The notes below the pieces were generated by a model that saw only the letters and a list, made by a program, of their open reading frames with translations, was not told the origin of the DNA and ran no database searches. Shown here piece by piece: positions 36,761 to 50,567 of a DNA stretch of 64,000 nucleotides (position 1 is its first letter; every line of letters begins with the position of its first letter). Source of the DNA: Ctenosaura bakeri (Eukaryota; Chordata; Lepidosauria; Squamata; Iguanidae); the NCBI GenBank assembly GCA_948474755.1, contig CAOLHI010001010.1:372001-436000 (forward strand), given 5' to 3'. The translations under genes were made by a program, and so were the position numbers.

Positions 36761-37309
36761 CTTGTTTTTTTCCCTTAAAATATGTGCCCATATACAGAAC
36801 TGATGCAGTCTCTCCTAAATAATCCCTACGAGAGTGCCCAGTTTGTAAAACCCTTAAAATTATCTTTTTGCCTCCTGAAAGAAAAAAAAAGAAGTCAATT
36901 CTGCTCTTTTTCTTTCTTCGCTGGCTTTAACCATCAATATTGCTGATATGACAGCCTCAGGTAGTGACTCTGAGATGTTGTCATTTGTAGTCTCAAATTA
37001 CATTTCCTATTGAGTAATTATGAGAAAACTTTAAAATAATAGCATTTGATACTCAGATGTATAAGCTGTCTTGGGAGGAAACAGCTGGCTTTCACACAGT
37101 GGATAGGCTGTTTCTTTGTCAACAGCCATTTTTGTGTTGCTTCCTCTTCACAGCCTTATGTCCCTAGGAAAGGAAGCTGCTCACTGTTGGCAAAGCAGCA
37201 GCACTGCTGGCTGCAAAGCACTTTGCAGTGCTGTGTTAATGTGTGTATGTCATCAAATGCTTTGATGTCTCTCGATAGAGTTGAATTTTTTTAGCCTCAG
37301 GGATCAATT

Positions 37310-37520
37310 ATGTCTGAACATAGGAAGCTGCCTTATACTGAGACAGATCTCGAGTTTATCCAGCCCCATATCGTCAATTGTCAGCAGCTGTTTTCTGCAT
37401 TCACAGACACAGGTCTTTCCCCACCCTGCTGTCAAAGTTTCCATTTTGTTGTTGAAATTGAATCTAGGATTTTCTGTATGAAAAGTGTGTACTTTACCAG
37501 TGGGTTACTGTGGTTGTTCT
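37310..37520 (-). mobile_element. SINE with tRNA-Ala-like head
   Basis: Plus strand starts 'aacataggaagctgccttat', a typical squamate repeat phrase, and ends in the complement of a decayed tRNA-like head (minus strand 'acccactggtaaagtacaca' and 'atacagaaaatcctagattc'). Not a functional tRNA. Confidence 0.6.
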
Positions 37521-37659
37521 TCTGGGTACATTATACCCATAGAAGAATGTCAAGGGAGAAATGCATATAAATGCATGAGAGACTGTTTTCTTTTTTAAGC
37601 TAGAATATTGCTTAATCAGTTGAGACTGCTCCATACTCTTTTTAAGCCTATGAAAAGAT

Positions 37660-37745
37660 TCCAAAGGCATAGCCGTGTTGGTCCAGATCAACATGCAAGT
37701 GATCTTGTAGCACCTTTGCGACTGACTGAGATTAAGTACTTCTGG
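37660..37745 (+). mobile_element. Short repeat ('catagccgtgttggtcc' type)
   Basis: 'aggcatagccgtgttggtcc' followed by 'gatcttgtagcacctttgcg' matches a common reptile repeat, the same type as at 29050. Confidence 0.55.
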
Positions 37746-38289
37746 CCTTGTCACTTTCAGATCAAAATGGAAAGCCAGAATTACACTTGGATTCACTTCT
37801 CCCAGACTAGAGGAATGAAAATGAGTGTCTCCTCTGGAATTTGAGAACTGACACAGGTTGATTCATACTGTAAGGCTTGTATTAGTTTTTACTTATATGT
37901 ACAAAAGTTGTAAAAGGAACAGTCTTTTGCTTGCTTGCAGTATTCTCACCTGGGTTAGCTGACTCAGCAGCCCAGTTTAGATGTCAACAAGCAGGCAAAA
38001 ACCAAACCCTTGCAACATTTCGGTTCCAGTCACTGTTTTCTTTATTGTAACCATTCTTTGCAACAATTTCTAAATCACCACGGACCATAGGATACCTCGA
38101 ACATAGGATGAGCCATTTACCTTAAACCACTTTTCCACTTTTCATTTACAGGCAACCATATGGTTTGCAGTAACTGTAGTTTACCTAAGTAGTTTTCTGT
38201 CTGGTACAGATAGAAGAGACTTGTAGCATGTCTGGACAGGAAACAGAGGGAGCAAGAATAAATTACAGGAAAGGACATCTCTTTTTCCC

Positions 38290-38311
38290 TCTCTCTCTCT
38301 CTCTCTCTCTC
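38290..38311. repeat. (CT)n microsatellite
   Basis: About 11 CT dinucleotides. Confidence 0.9.
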
Positions 38312-38927
38312 GATTAGCATTATTTTCCCTGCTCCCCAACTCAGCAGAAGAGGACAATAAACTGAGCTGAAGTACACTGGAAACTTCATATCTGCTGTTG
38401 AATGGCTTAGAATGGCATTGTTTAGTTCTTGGGGTTTAATTTATGGCACACTTGCCAAAAAAGGCAGTGCTGCACTTGACAACAGCTAAATTTAGATGTA
38501 AGTAGTACTGAGGTAAAGGTGAGCATAAGTTTGGGAGCATGCATACAGTAGCCTTATCCAGATATCATGGAAAATTAGGTTGATCTGAGAGTAAAGCTGT
38601 TCCTTGAAAGATCCTCCCTGAAGTGGTTGCTAAAGAATGACACACACTTACAGTTTCTAGATTCATTGGGCATGTTCCAGCAGAGTGAAATATGTTGAAA
38701 CTCTTGGCAGTTGGAGTGAGAAAGATGGAACCATTGAGTCTGCAGTCCTGTACACCTTTACCATGGAATAAGTTTCATTGAACTCAAGTAAGACTTACTT
38801 TTAAGAAGACTTCTCTTGGATTATATTCCAAGCCATTGGAACCAAGGGAGCACAAAAGTGGTTCCATTGTAGTATTAGTGGTGTGCAAGCAGTGCATAGT
38901 TGAACAGAAAAATAAAGGAATGTGTGT

Positions 38928-39138
38928 GTATGGGATTTCAAGTCATCTGTTGACTTATGGCAGATTTCATGGGATCTCTTAAGCAAAAAATACTCAGTCA
39001 TGGCTTGCCAATTCTCTCCCTAGAAATATAGCTTGCAGCACCTCATTTTCATTGGTGGTCTACCATCCAAGTACTAACCATGGCTGACCTTACAAAGCTT
39101 CTAAGATCAGACAGGATCTGGTGCTGCTGAGCTGGAAA
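38928..39138 (-). mobile_element. 5S rRNA-derived SINE
   Basis: 39052-39125 is a decayed complement of 5S rRNA ('tctaccatccaagtactaac' and 'gcttctaagatcagacagga'). The low-coordinate end carries the tail complement 'tttcaagtcatctgttgact' followed by 'tatggcag', as in the BovB-type tails. It is a retroposed copy, not a 5S gene, because the 5S part is incomplete and fused to a SINE tail. Confidence 0.75.
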
Positions 39139-42100
39139 CTTATCTTTGCCCCAAAGAACAAATAATTGTGGAAAATGTAAGTTTAAAATGGGATGGTCAT
39201 GTTATATAGAGTTAGAAGCAGAATCAGGTATGTTATATTGTTTTCCTTTTGCAACATAAGAAACAATTTTTTTGCAATGGTAATTGTAGTTGCACTCAGC
39301 TTAGTGTAAATATTTAGCTTTAATGTTAAACAAAGTTATAATAAGCCCAGGCTTTTTTATTCCCTTCCTTAAGTGAATGTTTCCTTCCTGCTTGGAATGG
39401 AGAAATGGTACAGTGAAGGGTATACTGTACACTGAAGGAAGGGTACAGTGAGAATGCTTAGATGTATAAAATATTTTGATATTAAATGCTTATCTTCTGA
39501 CCTTAAAAATAAGCCGTGTCCCCTAATTAATGTGTGAAGTTCCCTACTGATAGCATCATGAAATAAATGTTCAGCTCTTCAAGTGAGAGTTTCATTAAAG
39601 AGACACCTAGAAAACTTGAAGCAAATAAGTAAGGGCAATGGGGTTAATGCTGTTTTCCTGCAGCTGAGCTCTGATTGAAACTCAGCTGGAAGATAAAAAC
39701 TTAAAAGTAAAACTTGGGACATGGCAAGATAATGGAAAAGGAGGCATATTTCATCCCCTCCCTGCTTATTCATTCATTTTAATATAGAAATTAGTTTCCC
39801 TCTCAGTTTACAGCTCAATCAAAAAGTACAAAAAGTAGAAAAAGACTTGCATACAGTTTACAAACAGATCATAAAGAATATCTTACTAGTGTATTTTATA
39901 GGTTTCATGCCTTCTAAAAGAACACTCATGATTTTAAGTGGACACAGGGCAGCCAAAGTGAGACAGAATGAAAAAGGGATTCTGCAAGTGGTGATTAAAA
40001 ACCTCTTCCTGGCTTCCTTTCCAGTCTGTGGACAGAATAATAGAAACATGATGTAGATGAATGTTACATCCTTAATTGATCAAAAGGAGCAGGCCAACTG
40101 GGAAGAGGAAGGGAAGAGACATTGAGGTCACAGAGGAAACACTTTCTGACGTGTGTGTCTGAACTTACAAACTGAGAGACACCTAAGTGATGTGGATCTG
40201 TAGGTTCTTCTGTTTTAATATTATAAACTGATGGTAGGGAAATGATTGAATGGAGAGGAAACATCCCCCTTGACCCAGCTGAAATTCTCTTAAGCCAACA
40301 GTTGAGCAACACCACATGCAATATATAGCCTCCAAGAGTGCTTGCATTTTCCCATTCGTTCAGTGCTTGAAATATGCTGTTTGCTCTAGGGGGATTGGAT
40401 GTGTAGAAGTGTATACGTGCAGCAGGATAGGCATATAGAGCCATTTCTGGGTTTTCAGTGAATGGGAATGCCCTATCCTGTGTCAAAGAAATCGGAGTAT
40501 TGGATTTTCAGTGATAGTTTCTTGTGTCCTTGTAAATCATAGGTATATTTTTGTTTTTGAGTGTTTCTCCTCTGTTGAAAAAGACATTGTAAAATTCATG
40601 AGAAGGAAAGAAACATAAAATAGCAAGATGGCAATGTCCACAGTACGTTGACCTTCTGGGCTTACTTTAAATTAATTGGAACCTGCTGGTAAATTGATAG
40701 GTGACTGGCACCCAGCTTTGGTTGCAGTGATCAGCAGTGGTTTTCTATTCCTAATCATTTAAAAACAGCAAGAATAAGAAAATACTTTTTTTCCTCCAGT
40801 AGTAAGACTGGATCCATGATATGAAGTAGTTCAAATGGAGGACCCATTCCCTTGTGCTGTTCATGGAATGGAGCAAGCATTCAGCTCCACCCCCCAGCAG
40901 CCTTTTCTACCTGGCCCCCTATCCAGGCTACTCTTTCTGGCTCTAGTTGGCTGGTTTGGAGATGATTGTAGACGTGAAAGTAGATTCCGCAAGTTTGGTC
41001 ACACCTGCTTTAAGGCAACCACTGGTTCTCAAATATTTTGTCGTTGATTAAAAGAAAATAGCCTAACTTACAGCATCCAGTACTTTGTTCTTAACCTCTC
41101 TGTATCTTGGGATAGGCTGAATTAGCAAAAAAGCAGACAGTTGCAGGCATCTTAAATATTACTATAACATTTCTCTGAAATAAACCCTAAGTATCCATAC
41201 AAACCATGCATTTCAAAAGCAGTAAGAAGTATATATTGAATCCAATTCTATTCAGAGTGTCTCAATGCAGTGTTTAGCTTTGGTTTAGTAATTCCAGAAC
41301 TTTCCCAGGAGGTTTTATTGGGCCTTTCCACCACTAGGAGTAACAAAAACAGCCTTTTCTGCAACATGTGGGCAATGTTTAGTATTAGAGGCCTGGGAAC
41401 ACAAACTGATGACCTCAAATGAGCAGTCTTCTGCTGACAAGAGCTTAAAGGCAAGCGAACTACTAAGCCAAGTTTCTGGTAAAAGTAAGACATGCTGCTT
41501 TGACATAAGGCAGGAAATTCAAAGTTGTGGAAATGTGACTGTGAAAAAAAGTTACCCGTCACGTTTTCAGACAAGCCAAGAGATTGCAAAGTATTATCAC
41601 TGGGACAGAGCCAGTCTGTGCTGGAGACCCTCCAGGAGTTTGATGTCACTAGCAAGTCTGAAAAAACGTCAGCTGTAGTTCTTTCCCATGTCATCTCCAT
41701 CACTCTTGTTACTAGAATGAGCTTCAGATGTGTTGATGATTACCAGGCCAAAAGGTTTCATCCAAGTCTGGACAGTCACACGTTCTGCTCTGGAATTAAA
41801 TCTCTACAATGGCTTATTAGTCAAATTGCAAAATTGTATATATAGCACATGCAAATATATCACTTGGGCCAGGAATTTTAATGTCAGTGTTTCTGACTAC
41901 TTCATAAAACAGACTTCCAAACAGGATGGTCACAAAATGGTGAAATTTATTTGTTTAGCTTCAGTGTGTATGGTTCTCTGCAAAGTATAAGAGAATAAAT
42001 GTCTGTCTGAGTCATTTACAAATTAAAACTAAGGAAAGAGATAAATGGGGAAATAAAAGTGAAGTAAAAACCTTCTTTCAATTAAAGACTGCCTATTAAT

Positions 42101-42149
42101 TCATTGGTTGACCACTTCAGAATTGACCCCCAATCCCCGCCATTTAAAC

Positions 42150-42690
42150 ATTGTTGTTAACTGCCATCAAGTCAACTTCAATTTATGGCAGCCCTATGAA
42201 TGAGGGACTTCCAAGTTGCCATATCATTAATAGGCCTGCGCAGGTCTTGCACAGTTGAGGCCATGGCTTCCTTGACTGTCTATATCCATCTGTAATGCAG
42301 TCTTATTTTCTTCTTGCTGCCTTCTATCTTACCAGGCATTATTGGCTTTTCTAATGAGTCACATCTTTTCATGATATGCCCAGAGTACATTAACCTCAGT
42401 TTAGTCATATTGGCTTCTAAAGAGAGTTAAGGCTTGTTTTGTTCTAGGGCCCATTTATTTGTCTTTTTAGGAGTCCATTATGTCCATAGAACTCTTCTCC
42501 AGCACATTTCAAATGAACTGATTTTCTTCCTATCACCTGTTCTTCACTGTACAGCCTTCACAACCAGACATGGAAACTGGAAATACAATGGCATGGAAAA
42601 TTCTAACTTTAATATTCAATAATATATCTTCACACTTTAGCATCTTTTTTAGTTCCTTCATAGCTGCCCTTCTAAGTTCTAGTCCTTCTG
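42150..42690 (-). mobile_element. BovB/RTE-like LINE 3' fragment
   Basis: The minus strand encodes pieces of the C-terminal LINE domain, such as 'KVRIFHAIVFPVSMSGCEG', followed by decayed 'LEAxMTKLRLxYxGHxMRR'-type sequence, and ends in a tail complementary to 'gttgttaactgccatcaagt'. This tail is the kind shared with Sauria SINEs. Stops interrupt the frame. Confidence 0.65.
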
Positions 42691-43204
42691 CCAACCCAAA
42701 GAAGAAGAAATGCAAAATTACCAAAAAACAGAAGGGCAAAAGAATTGTGGAATTCATACATGTTTGCATAAAATATGTGTATGTGCTAATATATATGCAC
42801 AGATGCAGATTTGGAAAATATTACTGTAATTTAAATAGAAGTACAATACTTCTCATAGCAGTTAGATTATCCTGTGCTCCATCTGCTGTTTAGGTGCTAG
42901 CTGCTGATGAGCAACTTTAAGGCCTTGGTTTCCCTTTTTCTTATGATTCTTTAACCTGGACTTGGACTGGACAAACTTTCAAATAGATGATCACTGCAAA
43001 ACGACAACTGTTCTCTTCAAATAGAGGACTGTTGTCAGAACATAGTTACCAAACTAACTTCCTCCTTTCATTTCTTGAGAAAACAGATGGGAAGTGGCAG
43101 AAGGAGTAGAGGTGATTGCCAGGAATTATTATTTATATGAGTAATTATGATTGCTGTGTTTCTTCAGAACCATGTATACCTGTTATTATTCTAACACTTC
43201 AAGA

Positions 43205-43335
43205 AGGGGTAGGAATTGCTTGGCTGTCCAGATGCTGCTGAACTACCACTCCCAGTAGCCCCAGTCGGGATAGCCAATGGTGAGAAGTTATGATAGGTGC
43301 AGTTTAACAGTATTTGGATGGGCCACACAGTTCTC
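43205..43335. mobile_element. Palindromic MITE copy
   Basis: 'tgctgaactaccactcccag', 'gatagccaatggtgagaagt' and the right arm 'aacagtatttggatgggcca'. Confidence 0.5.
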
Positions 43336-44077
43336 AACCTAGGCTTAAATTGACTGCACAAGACTGTGTGGAAATTTAAAATTAATGGATGTCCAATTGC
43401 TGCTTGAATCTTGAAAAGCAGGGGAACAGTTTCTTTAGTGAGGAGTCTTGGATTCATTTCCTCTAATTATCATGGAATAGGTAATCTATATGATCACTTT
43501 CAGTTGTGTTTGTAGAACAACAGCCCTGTAGTGGAGACGATGATGATACAAAGAGCAAACAGCTCAGCTTTGCTGTTGCTTAAAGTATGTTCCTAATACA
43601 TTGACTCTAGAACCTTTCATATTACCCAGGTAAGGCATATCAGATAAAAGCTTGAGCATGATGGGGTTGGGGGTCCTTGTGTAAATAATAGTTGGGAGTT
43701 TCCACTTCTATGCAATAGGTGTTGAACTTCTGCATTATGCAGAACCCTTCCTTAACGTATGCACCCTAATGCGAGACATCTGAAGTCATCCATGTCCCAG
43801 TGGCTGAGCGGTTGAGGAATTAGTCAAGTTAGGTTCACTTCATTCATTCATCTTTTAAGATGATGCCTAGGGTTTTTGCACATTAATTGGTGGCATCTCT
43901 TTTGAGGTTCCTGCTGGCAAAGTCAAGTTTGTTTCTTTGTAGTGTTTACAGTGGCCACAAGCCTATCCTACTTCATAGGTTTTTCTGAGGATAAAATAAA
44001 AATAGAACCTATCCTAAAGCCTTGAGGCAGGACACTAAAACAGATGCAAATAAATAAACGAGGAAAGATAAAATGTC

Positions 44078-44260
44078 GTGTAGTGGTTTGGGCATTGGAC
44101 TATGACCCTGGAGACCAGTGTTCAGTTTCCTGCTCAGCCATGGAAACCACTGGGTAACCTTGGGCATGTTACACACTCTCAGCTCCAGAAAACTCTGTGA
44201 TAAGTTCACCTTAGGGTCTCCACAAGTCAGAAACAACTTGAAGGCACACAACAACAACAA
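44078..44260 (+). mobile_element. tRNA-derived squamate SINE, full length
   Basis: Head 'gtagtggtttgggcattgga', B-box region 'cagtgttcagtttcctgctc', body 'ccatggaaaccactgggtaa', tail 'aaacaacttgaaggcacaca' with AAC repeats. Confidence 0.8.
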
Positions 44261-44261
44261 A

Positions 44262-44280
44262 TACACACACACACACACAC
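44262..44280. repeat. (AC)n microsatellite after SINE tail
   Basis: Nine AC dinucleotides directly after the AAC tail of the SINE at 44078. Confidence 0.85.
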
Positions 44281-45664
44281 GCACTGTATAGAAAAATTGT
44301 CAGTAATTTGGGTAGGATTTGCTATTTGTATATATGGCTATGATCACATATCCCTGTCTATCAGACATACTGTGGATTTGGGAAATTAGGAATTTTAGAA
44401 AGCGATTGCACTGTAGCATTATACTACCAACATTCAACCAAAAATATTTCCTTTACATGTTTAAGAGATCCTGATGTTCCTAAGAGCACTTAATCACATC
44501 TATCATTTCCATCTGTGTGTTTTATCTACTTCTCAATAAAATACTATCTGCTATTAGGTAAAGATAAAAAAACCCCTCAAAACTCCAATTGTTTAGATGT
44601 TGAGAGCCAACTCCAAACAGTGCTGATAAAGCATCACAACTCTCCTGGCCAGTATTTCCTTTTGGTGGGAATGGTGGGAGCCAAGTGTAGGGAAAGTAAC
44701 TAAAACAGCTTTGTTTTGATAAAGCTTTTGTGGAGCGTACAAGTTTTTGTTCCAATTGTACTTTCAGATCACATCTCTGGTGGGACTGCAGATGCTGTAA
44801 TGCCACAGCTTCTTTAGCAGTTCTGTTACTTGCAGAGAGAAAGTCAATAGTTAAGAGTACAATTCTGTATATGTCTGCTCAAAAATAAGTACAATTAAGG
44901 TCATCAGGACTTAGTCTCAGCTTTTTATACAAGATTCAACCCTAAAACAGTTTCCAGGGCAGCAATGAGCAGCACATGGCCTATGGGCTACATGGGGCCC
45001 AAAGGCCACTTTGTGGCTTGTGAGGCACCTCAGAAAACCAGGCTGCTGAAAATAACATACTGCTAAATTTCAATGGCAAACTAGAAATCACTATTTCAAT
45101 TATTTTTCTTGTTTCAATGCCTTGTAGTGGTTTGCAGCCTAATTTCAGCTGCAAACCAGTGGAAGCAATTCAAAGTGCGCAAAATGCTTGACTTAAGAGG
45201 TTTACTTTCCAATTTGCTGCCAAAATTTGGCAATGTGATACACTGGTGAATGTCAGTGGAGTCTGTGCAGATGCAAGAAATTGGTCCTGATCCTATGAAG
45301 TGCCCTTGATTTGAGGACTTTGGAAAGGAGAGAATGTTGTTTGTAGATGAGGTTGACAGGAAGGGCTTATAATTTGTTTTTTCATCTCTTGGGCTTTTGC
45401 AAATCATGGGAAAGAAAATGGCTGGGGCAATAAAACTCTGGCAAAGTGCCTCAGCAAGCAAGGCTCATCTTTCATGCTCTGTGACAAGTACTCTCAGACT
45501 GTGTTGAAAGGAATCCAGGGAGTTCCTCTGTCACTGGTTGAGTCTTCCTCAATGAAAGCTCCAGTTAAAAAATCTAGAATCACATATTTTCATCATAGGC
45601 TTTCCTGAGAGACAACTCCCACTGTATGAAAGCTTTTGGTGTATTCTAAGCAGAGCTTGAAAAA

Positions 45665-46748
45665 AATTACTTTCTTGGACCCATGATATTCTTACAGATA
45701 AACTGGTGAACTGTAGACTAGACAGTTCTAATCTTAGATGGATTTTTAATTGGTCAACAGACTCAGCCAAAACAGTGCTTACCAGTGTTTTCTTTTCTTT
45801 CAAGGGAGAAGTGAGTAGTAGGGTGTCTCAAGATTCTGTTCTGGGCACACTGTTCTTCAACACCTTTATAAATTACTTGGATGATGGAGTAGTAAGCATG
45901 CTCATAAAATTTATAGATGACACTTAATTAGGAAGGGTAGCTAAAGCCTCAGAGGACAGAATCAGAATTCAAAATGATCTTGACAGACTGGCAAGTTGGA
46001 CAAAACTAACAAAATGAATTTCAACAAGGATGGGTGTAAGGTACTACATGTAGACAGGAAAAATGAAAGACACAAATATAGGTTGGATGACACTTGAGTT
46101 GAAAGCAGTAAGTGTGAAAAGAATCCAGGGGTCTTAATAGACCAAAAGCTAAACATGAGTCAATGGTATGATGAGGCAGCCAAAATACCTGACTGCATCA
46201 ACAGGAGTATAGTGTCCAGATCAAGGGAAGTAATTATGACCAATCTATTCTGCTTTGGTCAGTTCTCACCTGGAATACTGTGTCCAGGCCTGGTCAGCAC
46301 AGGATATTAGCAAGCTGGAATGTGTCCAGATGAAAGTGTTTAAGAAGATCAAAGGTCTGGAAACAAAACCCTGTGAGGAACAACTTAGGAAACTGGGTTT
46401 AAAGAAGAAAAAATTGATATGTGATATGATAACCAACTTTAAGTATCTGAAGGGATGGCTTGTAAATGCTGGAGCATGCCTGTTTTCTTCTGCTCCAGAG
46501 GCTAGAACACAAACCAGTGGATTCAAATTACAAGAAAAGAGATTCCACCTAAATATTAGGAAGAAATTCTTTCCTGTAGGAGGTGATCAGCAGTGAAATA
46601 GACTGCCCAGAGGATGGTGGATTCTTCTTTGAAGGCTTTTAAATGGAGATGGGATGCCCATTTTTCAGGAATACTTTACTTGTGTATTCCTGAATAGTAG
46701 AAGGTTGCACTAGATGGCTTGTGCGGTCCCTCTCAACTCTGTGATTCC
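45665..46748 (+). mobile_element. CR1 LINE fragment with reverse-transcriptase remnant
   Basis: Longest CR1 copy here. It includes the RT segment 'SVLGTLFFNTFINYLDDG' and the catalytic box region 'LIKFIDDT', where CR1 normally has FADD; the change and nearby stops indicate an inactive copy. It continues through 'LEYCVQAWSAQDISKLECVQ' and ends near 'caactctgtgattccc'. Confidence 0.85.
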
Positions 46749-49700
46749 CAGAATCCACCATACAGCATCACCAGTTACCATGCTTGCTGATGCTTCTGTA
46801 GGAAACATCATGCTTCTAAAAGTAAAAGCAAGCTTTGATGTCCTGCAGGTCACCATGAACATGTCTGCAAGAGAGTATTGGACAGTATGAGAGAACTTTG
46901 CTTCAATGTTATATATTTAGTTGTCTGTGAGAAGAGAGATCCAGATTTGCTCCACTTTTGCTCTGTGTGGATGGGCTGTAATGTCTGTTCTACAAGTGAG
47001 TAACTGTCTATGACAGAGATGGAAATTGTGTGGCAGCTGTGGCTGCTGTGTCAGTGAGGTAGTGGATCCATTCCAAACTTTACTTCAAACTTAAAGGAGC
47101 TATCCAAGGTGCTGGACCTGTTTTGGGCAAAGGCTTCAGTGTGTTGGACAGCATCTTTGAGATGTTGACTAAAACCTGGAACAGATTCACTGTCCCCTGG
47201 AAATGGAAGCCACCAGTTGCCTTTGTACCGGAAGCTGTTGAGTTGCAACCCCCACATTCCTCTGTGTTGTCAACTGCAACAGGTACCTGAAAGTGCCAGC
47301 TGCTGACCCAGCCCTGTCCAGGAGCAGATCTGAAGCAGATAAATGGCTTATACAAGCTCTTGCAATATTCACTTGCTGCTGAAGTGGACTTCTCCTTCTC
47401 TTACCATTCTGTGTAACTGGGGCATCTCCATCTGCTATTATCAGGTCCAGTTTGGATCTGTGAGGCTAGTACCCCATATACCTTAACTGTTTTAAGCTTG
47501 AATCATTGGCGTGTAATGAGCTGCAGAGGGCTAATGATCCACATGGAAGTGCTTTTGGTATGATGTTTTGTTTGGCACAGAAATCCAGGTTTTTTCAAAA
47601 AAGAATATTGTTGTTAAACAGCATTGTCTTGCTTGGTCTTTTAATCACAGAATCTTATGCAAGCTTCTTAAGAAGTGAGACACATTGTATTTACTTCCAC
47701 ATCAGGGAATGTGGCATTGTAACTCAGAACTCTAAGCTGCAATTCTGTATATCTGAGAGTAAGAACTGTGAAACGTAGTGGTACTTTTCTGCAAGTAAAA
47801 ATGCATAGGATTGTGCATTTTGTTCATTTAATAATTCTGCAGCCTTTGCTACCAGAATATTTTGCCATTTATGAATTTGTAGAAAGGTGTATGAATGAGA
47901 CAAGAAAAAGAGCCAGAGGGAAGGTTGTAGAAACGAGATCCTCTGGCACCACTGGGCTGATTTCTCCGCATGCCATGTAGGTCAACTGTCTTTTTATATC
48001 ACAGCAAATCCGAGCAAACTGCAAACGGGTTTCTGCATATTGGAATTCCCTTGTTAGAAATCTGGCTTAAACAAGCTGCTTGCCTGATAACTTCTGTATT
48101 CCACCAGGTTTCTAAAACAGGATTCAACGATGCATTTAATATGTATTTGTTGGCTTTGATGGCCAAGTTGAAATGTGTCTGTTCTGCATTGAGAAAACCT
48201 CAGATTTGCTGTTCCAGATCTGTCAGTAAGAAAAAGCACCACAGTGCAGGTTGGATGGGGGTAACAACTTCCCGACATGTTAAGAATTAGGCAAGCAATA
48301 TGGGTCAGGTCAATATGCATTCCGGTAGAGTTGTGAATGCAGATTTCTTGTATTTCTGCTTCTGATTTGTTCTTGGGAATGTGATCTTTATAATCTAGGT
48401 ACATGCAGTACAGTCTTGTGTGTATTTACTTGAAAGTTAGTTCCACTATTCTTTTATAATAAAATTTAAACATGTGTCTAGCATAATACAAGGCAAATAT
48501 TTTCTAATGTAAGTCTCAATGAGTTCAATGGGATTTACTCCCAGGGAAGGGAGTGCAGGATTGCACACTAATTTTTGTATCTTCAACTGGACTAAATAAT
48601 GCTGCCATTCTGAGCAAAGAGCTATGAGTACATTTGAAATTATTTTGAAGTAATGACCAGTCTGGCACACTTGAACATCAGAGCAGTTCTATAGCAAAAA
48701 TGCAAGCAATTTGTTAGGAGCTGAAATCAAAATGAACAGTATTCTCTATTTGTGTGTATGGAGACTGAAAATGGATTTCACCTTTGCTCTGCATCCAGAG
48801 GATGGTTACTCACAGACAGCAACCATCTTATCACTGAATTTTTTTTTCTACATTGGACTTTCAGTACCATGTGTTTCTCAAGCCACTATCAAACAAGGAT
48901 TAAAACACTTGTCCTTTCCTTGCTAACTAAATTGACTGTCACTGCCTAGCTTGTAATTAGCTCAACTTCTATATGGTGTTTGCAGGATATTTTACAAAAG
49001 TCGGGAGAAAAGATGTTTATAAAAGTGGGCTTGTGATGCTAAAGCATTGCTGAGAATTCAAGCAATGGAATGACCCGTTGTATTTTCTGTGGTACAAAAC
49101 ATGTATGGAATTTTTCAACCTGGTACCCTCCAGAGGTCTTGGACATCCACTCCTCCCACCCCCAACCAGCAACAAACCATTTCTACGTCTGTATATAGCC
49201 AGTATTTGAGAATGTGGTCTCCAATCCATAGCTTATGTTCATGGCATTGTTTATGTGTTCAAGGTGATGGGCTTCCTCTTGACAGTTAATTAATTACATT
49301 TGACAATTTAACTACGGGGGAAAAAATCCTTTTTTTCTGTCCTAAATCTCTCGTAGTTCAGATTCAGTAGATAGTTCTGGGGTTTAGTATCAGAGGGAGA
49401 GGGAAAAACTGTTCTCTATTTGTTCTTGGTTTGTAATTTTATATCTTTTTGTCATGTGTTTTTTCTAAGTTAAACAGCTCCAAATGTTGTAATCTCTTCT
49501 CATTGGAGATTTGCTTCCCCCCGCCCACCACCACTTCATCTGATCACTCTTTCCTACACTTTCCCCAGCGCTACAATATCTTGTTTAGATTCAATGGCCA
49601 GAGCTATACACATTATTCCAAGTAGTCTTACTATGGCTTAGTATAAGGGTGTTATAGCACTGGCATTTTCAGCTCATTTCTTTATGATCCCCTAAATGTA

Positions 49701-50567
49701 ATTTGCTCTTTTATTTTGGTGTTTTATTATATTACATTATTTATTTATATTATGGTGTTTTATATTTCACTTATTCTTATTAATAATTTAATTGATTTCG
49801 TTATTTATTCATGTTTAATATTTGTATGTTTTTAAGTGGGGAGCAGACCTTGTGAGGGGAAATCTCTTAAGTTGTAGCTAAACATGATGGGTCCTGCCAT
49901 CAAGTGCTCTGTTAAAAGCTATGTTAAAGTCAGGTAGCTCTGAATTATTGTTTCCAATTCCTGCCTGGCCCACTTTGACCCAGTGAGAAAAACAAAATAA
50001 ATAAAAGGGCTCCTCTCTTCTAAAAAAAAAAATGTCATTTGCTCTTTTTTTGATAGCAACCACACCTTGGTTTGATATATTTTCATTGAGCTATCTACCA
50101 GAAGAACCACAAGGTCTCTTTTTTGGAGGGGACAAAGCAAAATGAGGGCATCAGCTCACCAAATAAGAATTTTGCTTGCCCACTGAAATTTTCTTCAGTC
50201 CCACATTTATAGCATTTCAGTAACTTAAAACTTAAATTGAGTATTTGGAACTATAGTTCAGGCATCTGGAGCAAATGGGCAAGCAAAATTACCAAGGGAA
50301 TGTGAACACAGCAAATATAAGAACTCTACATTTGAATGATTCTCAGTGTCCTGCTCTCTCCAAAGCTAGCAATTTGTGGACTGAAGAAAGTTTTTGTTTG
50401 GAGGGCTAAATTCCTATTTGAGAGCAATGCCCTCATCCCCCTCTGTAGCTACAGCTCTGGAACACACCTGTTGAAAAACAGCAATCTATATTCACCAATG
50501 TAGTGCTTGGAAAAATTACTTTTTTGAACTGTCAGCTCCCAGAATTTCTCAGCCACCATACCCAGTA

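Noticed and set aside
39052..39125. Possible 5S rRNA gene on the minus strand
   Set aside because: Incomplete and diverged 5S sequence fused to a SINE tail; a second similar copy exists at 59706-59782.
40064..40486. 140-codon minus-strand frame
   Set aside because: No recognised motif or family; codon usage and surroundings look like intron.
41248..41703. 151-codon minus-strand frame
   Set aside because: No recognisable domain, no splice or start context, and overlapping frames of similar length on the plus strand.
44078..44150. tRNA-like A and B boxes suggesting a tRNA gene
   Set aside because: No cloverleaf with matching acceptor stem; continues into a SINE body and tail repeated many times in the window.
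45706..45927. Frame with reverse-transcriptase residues as a possible active gene
   Set aside because: Altered catalytic box, stops on both sides and a 5'-truncated CR1 copy; annotated as a dead LINE fragment.
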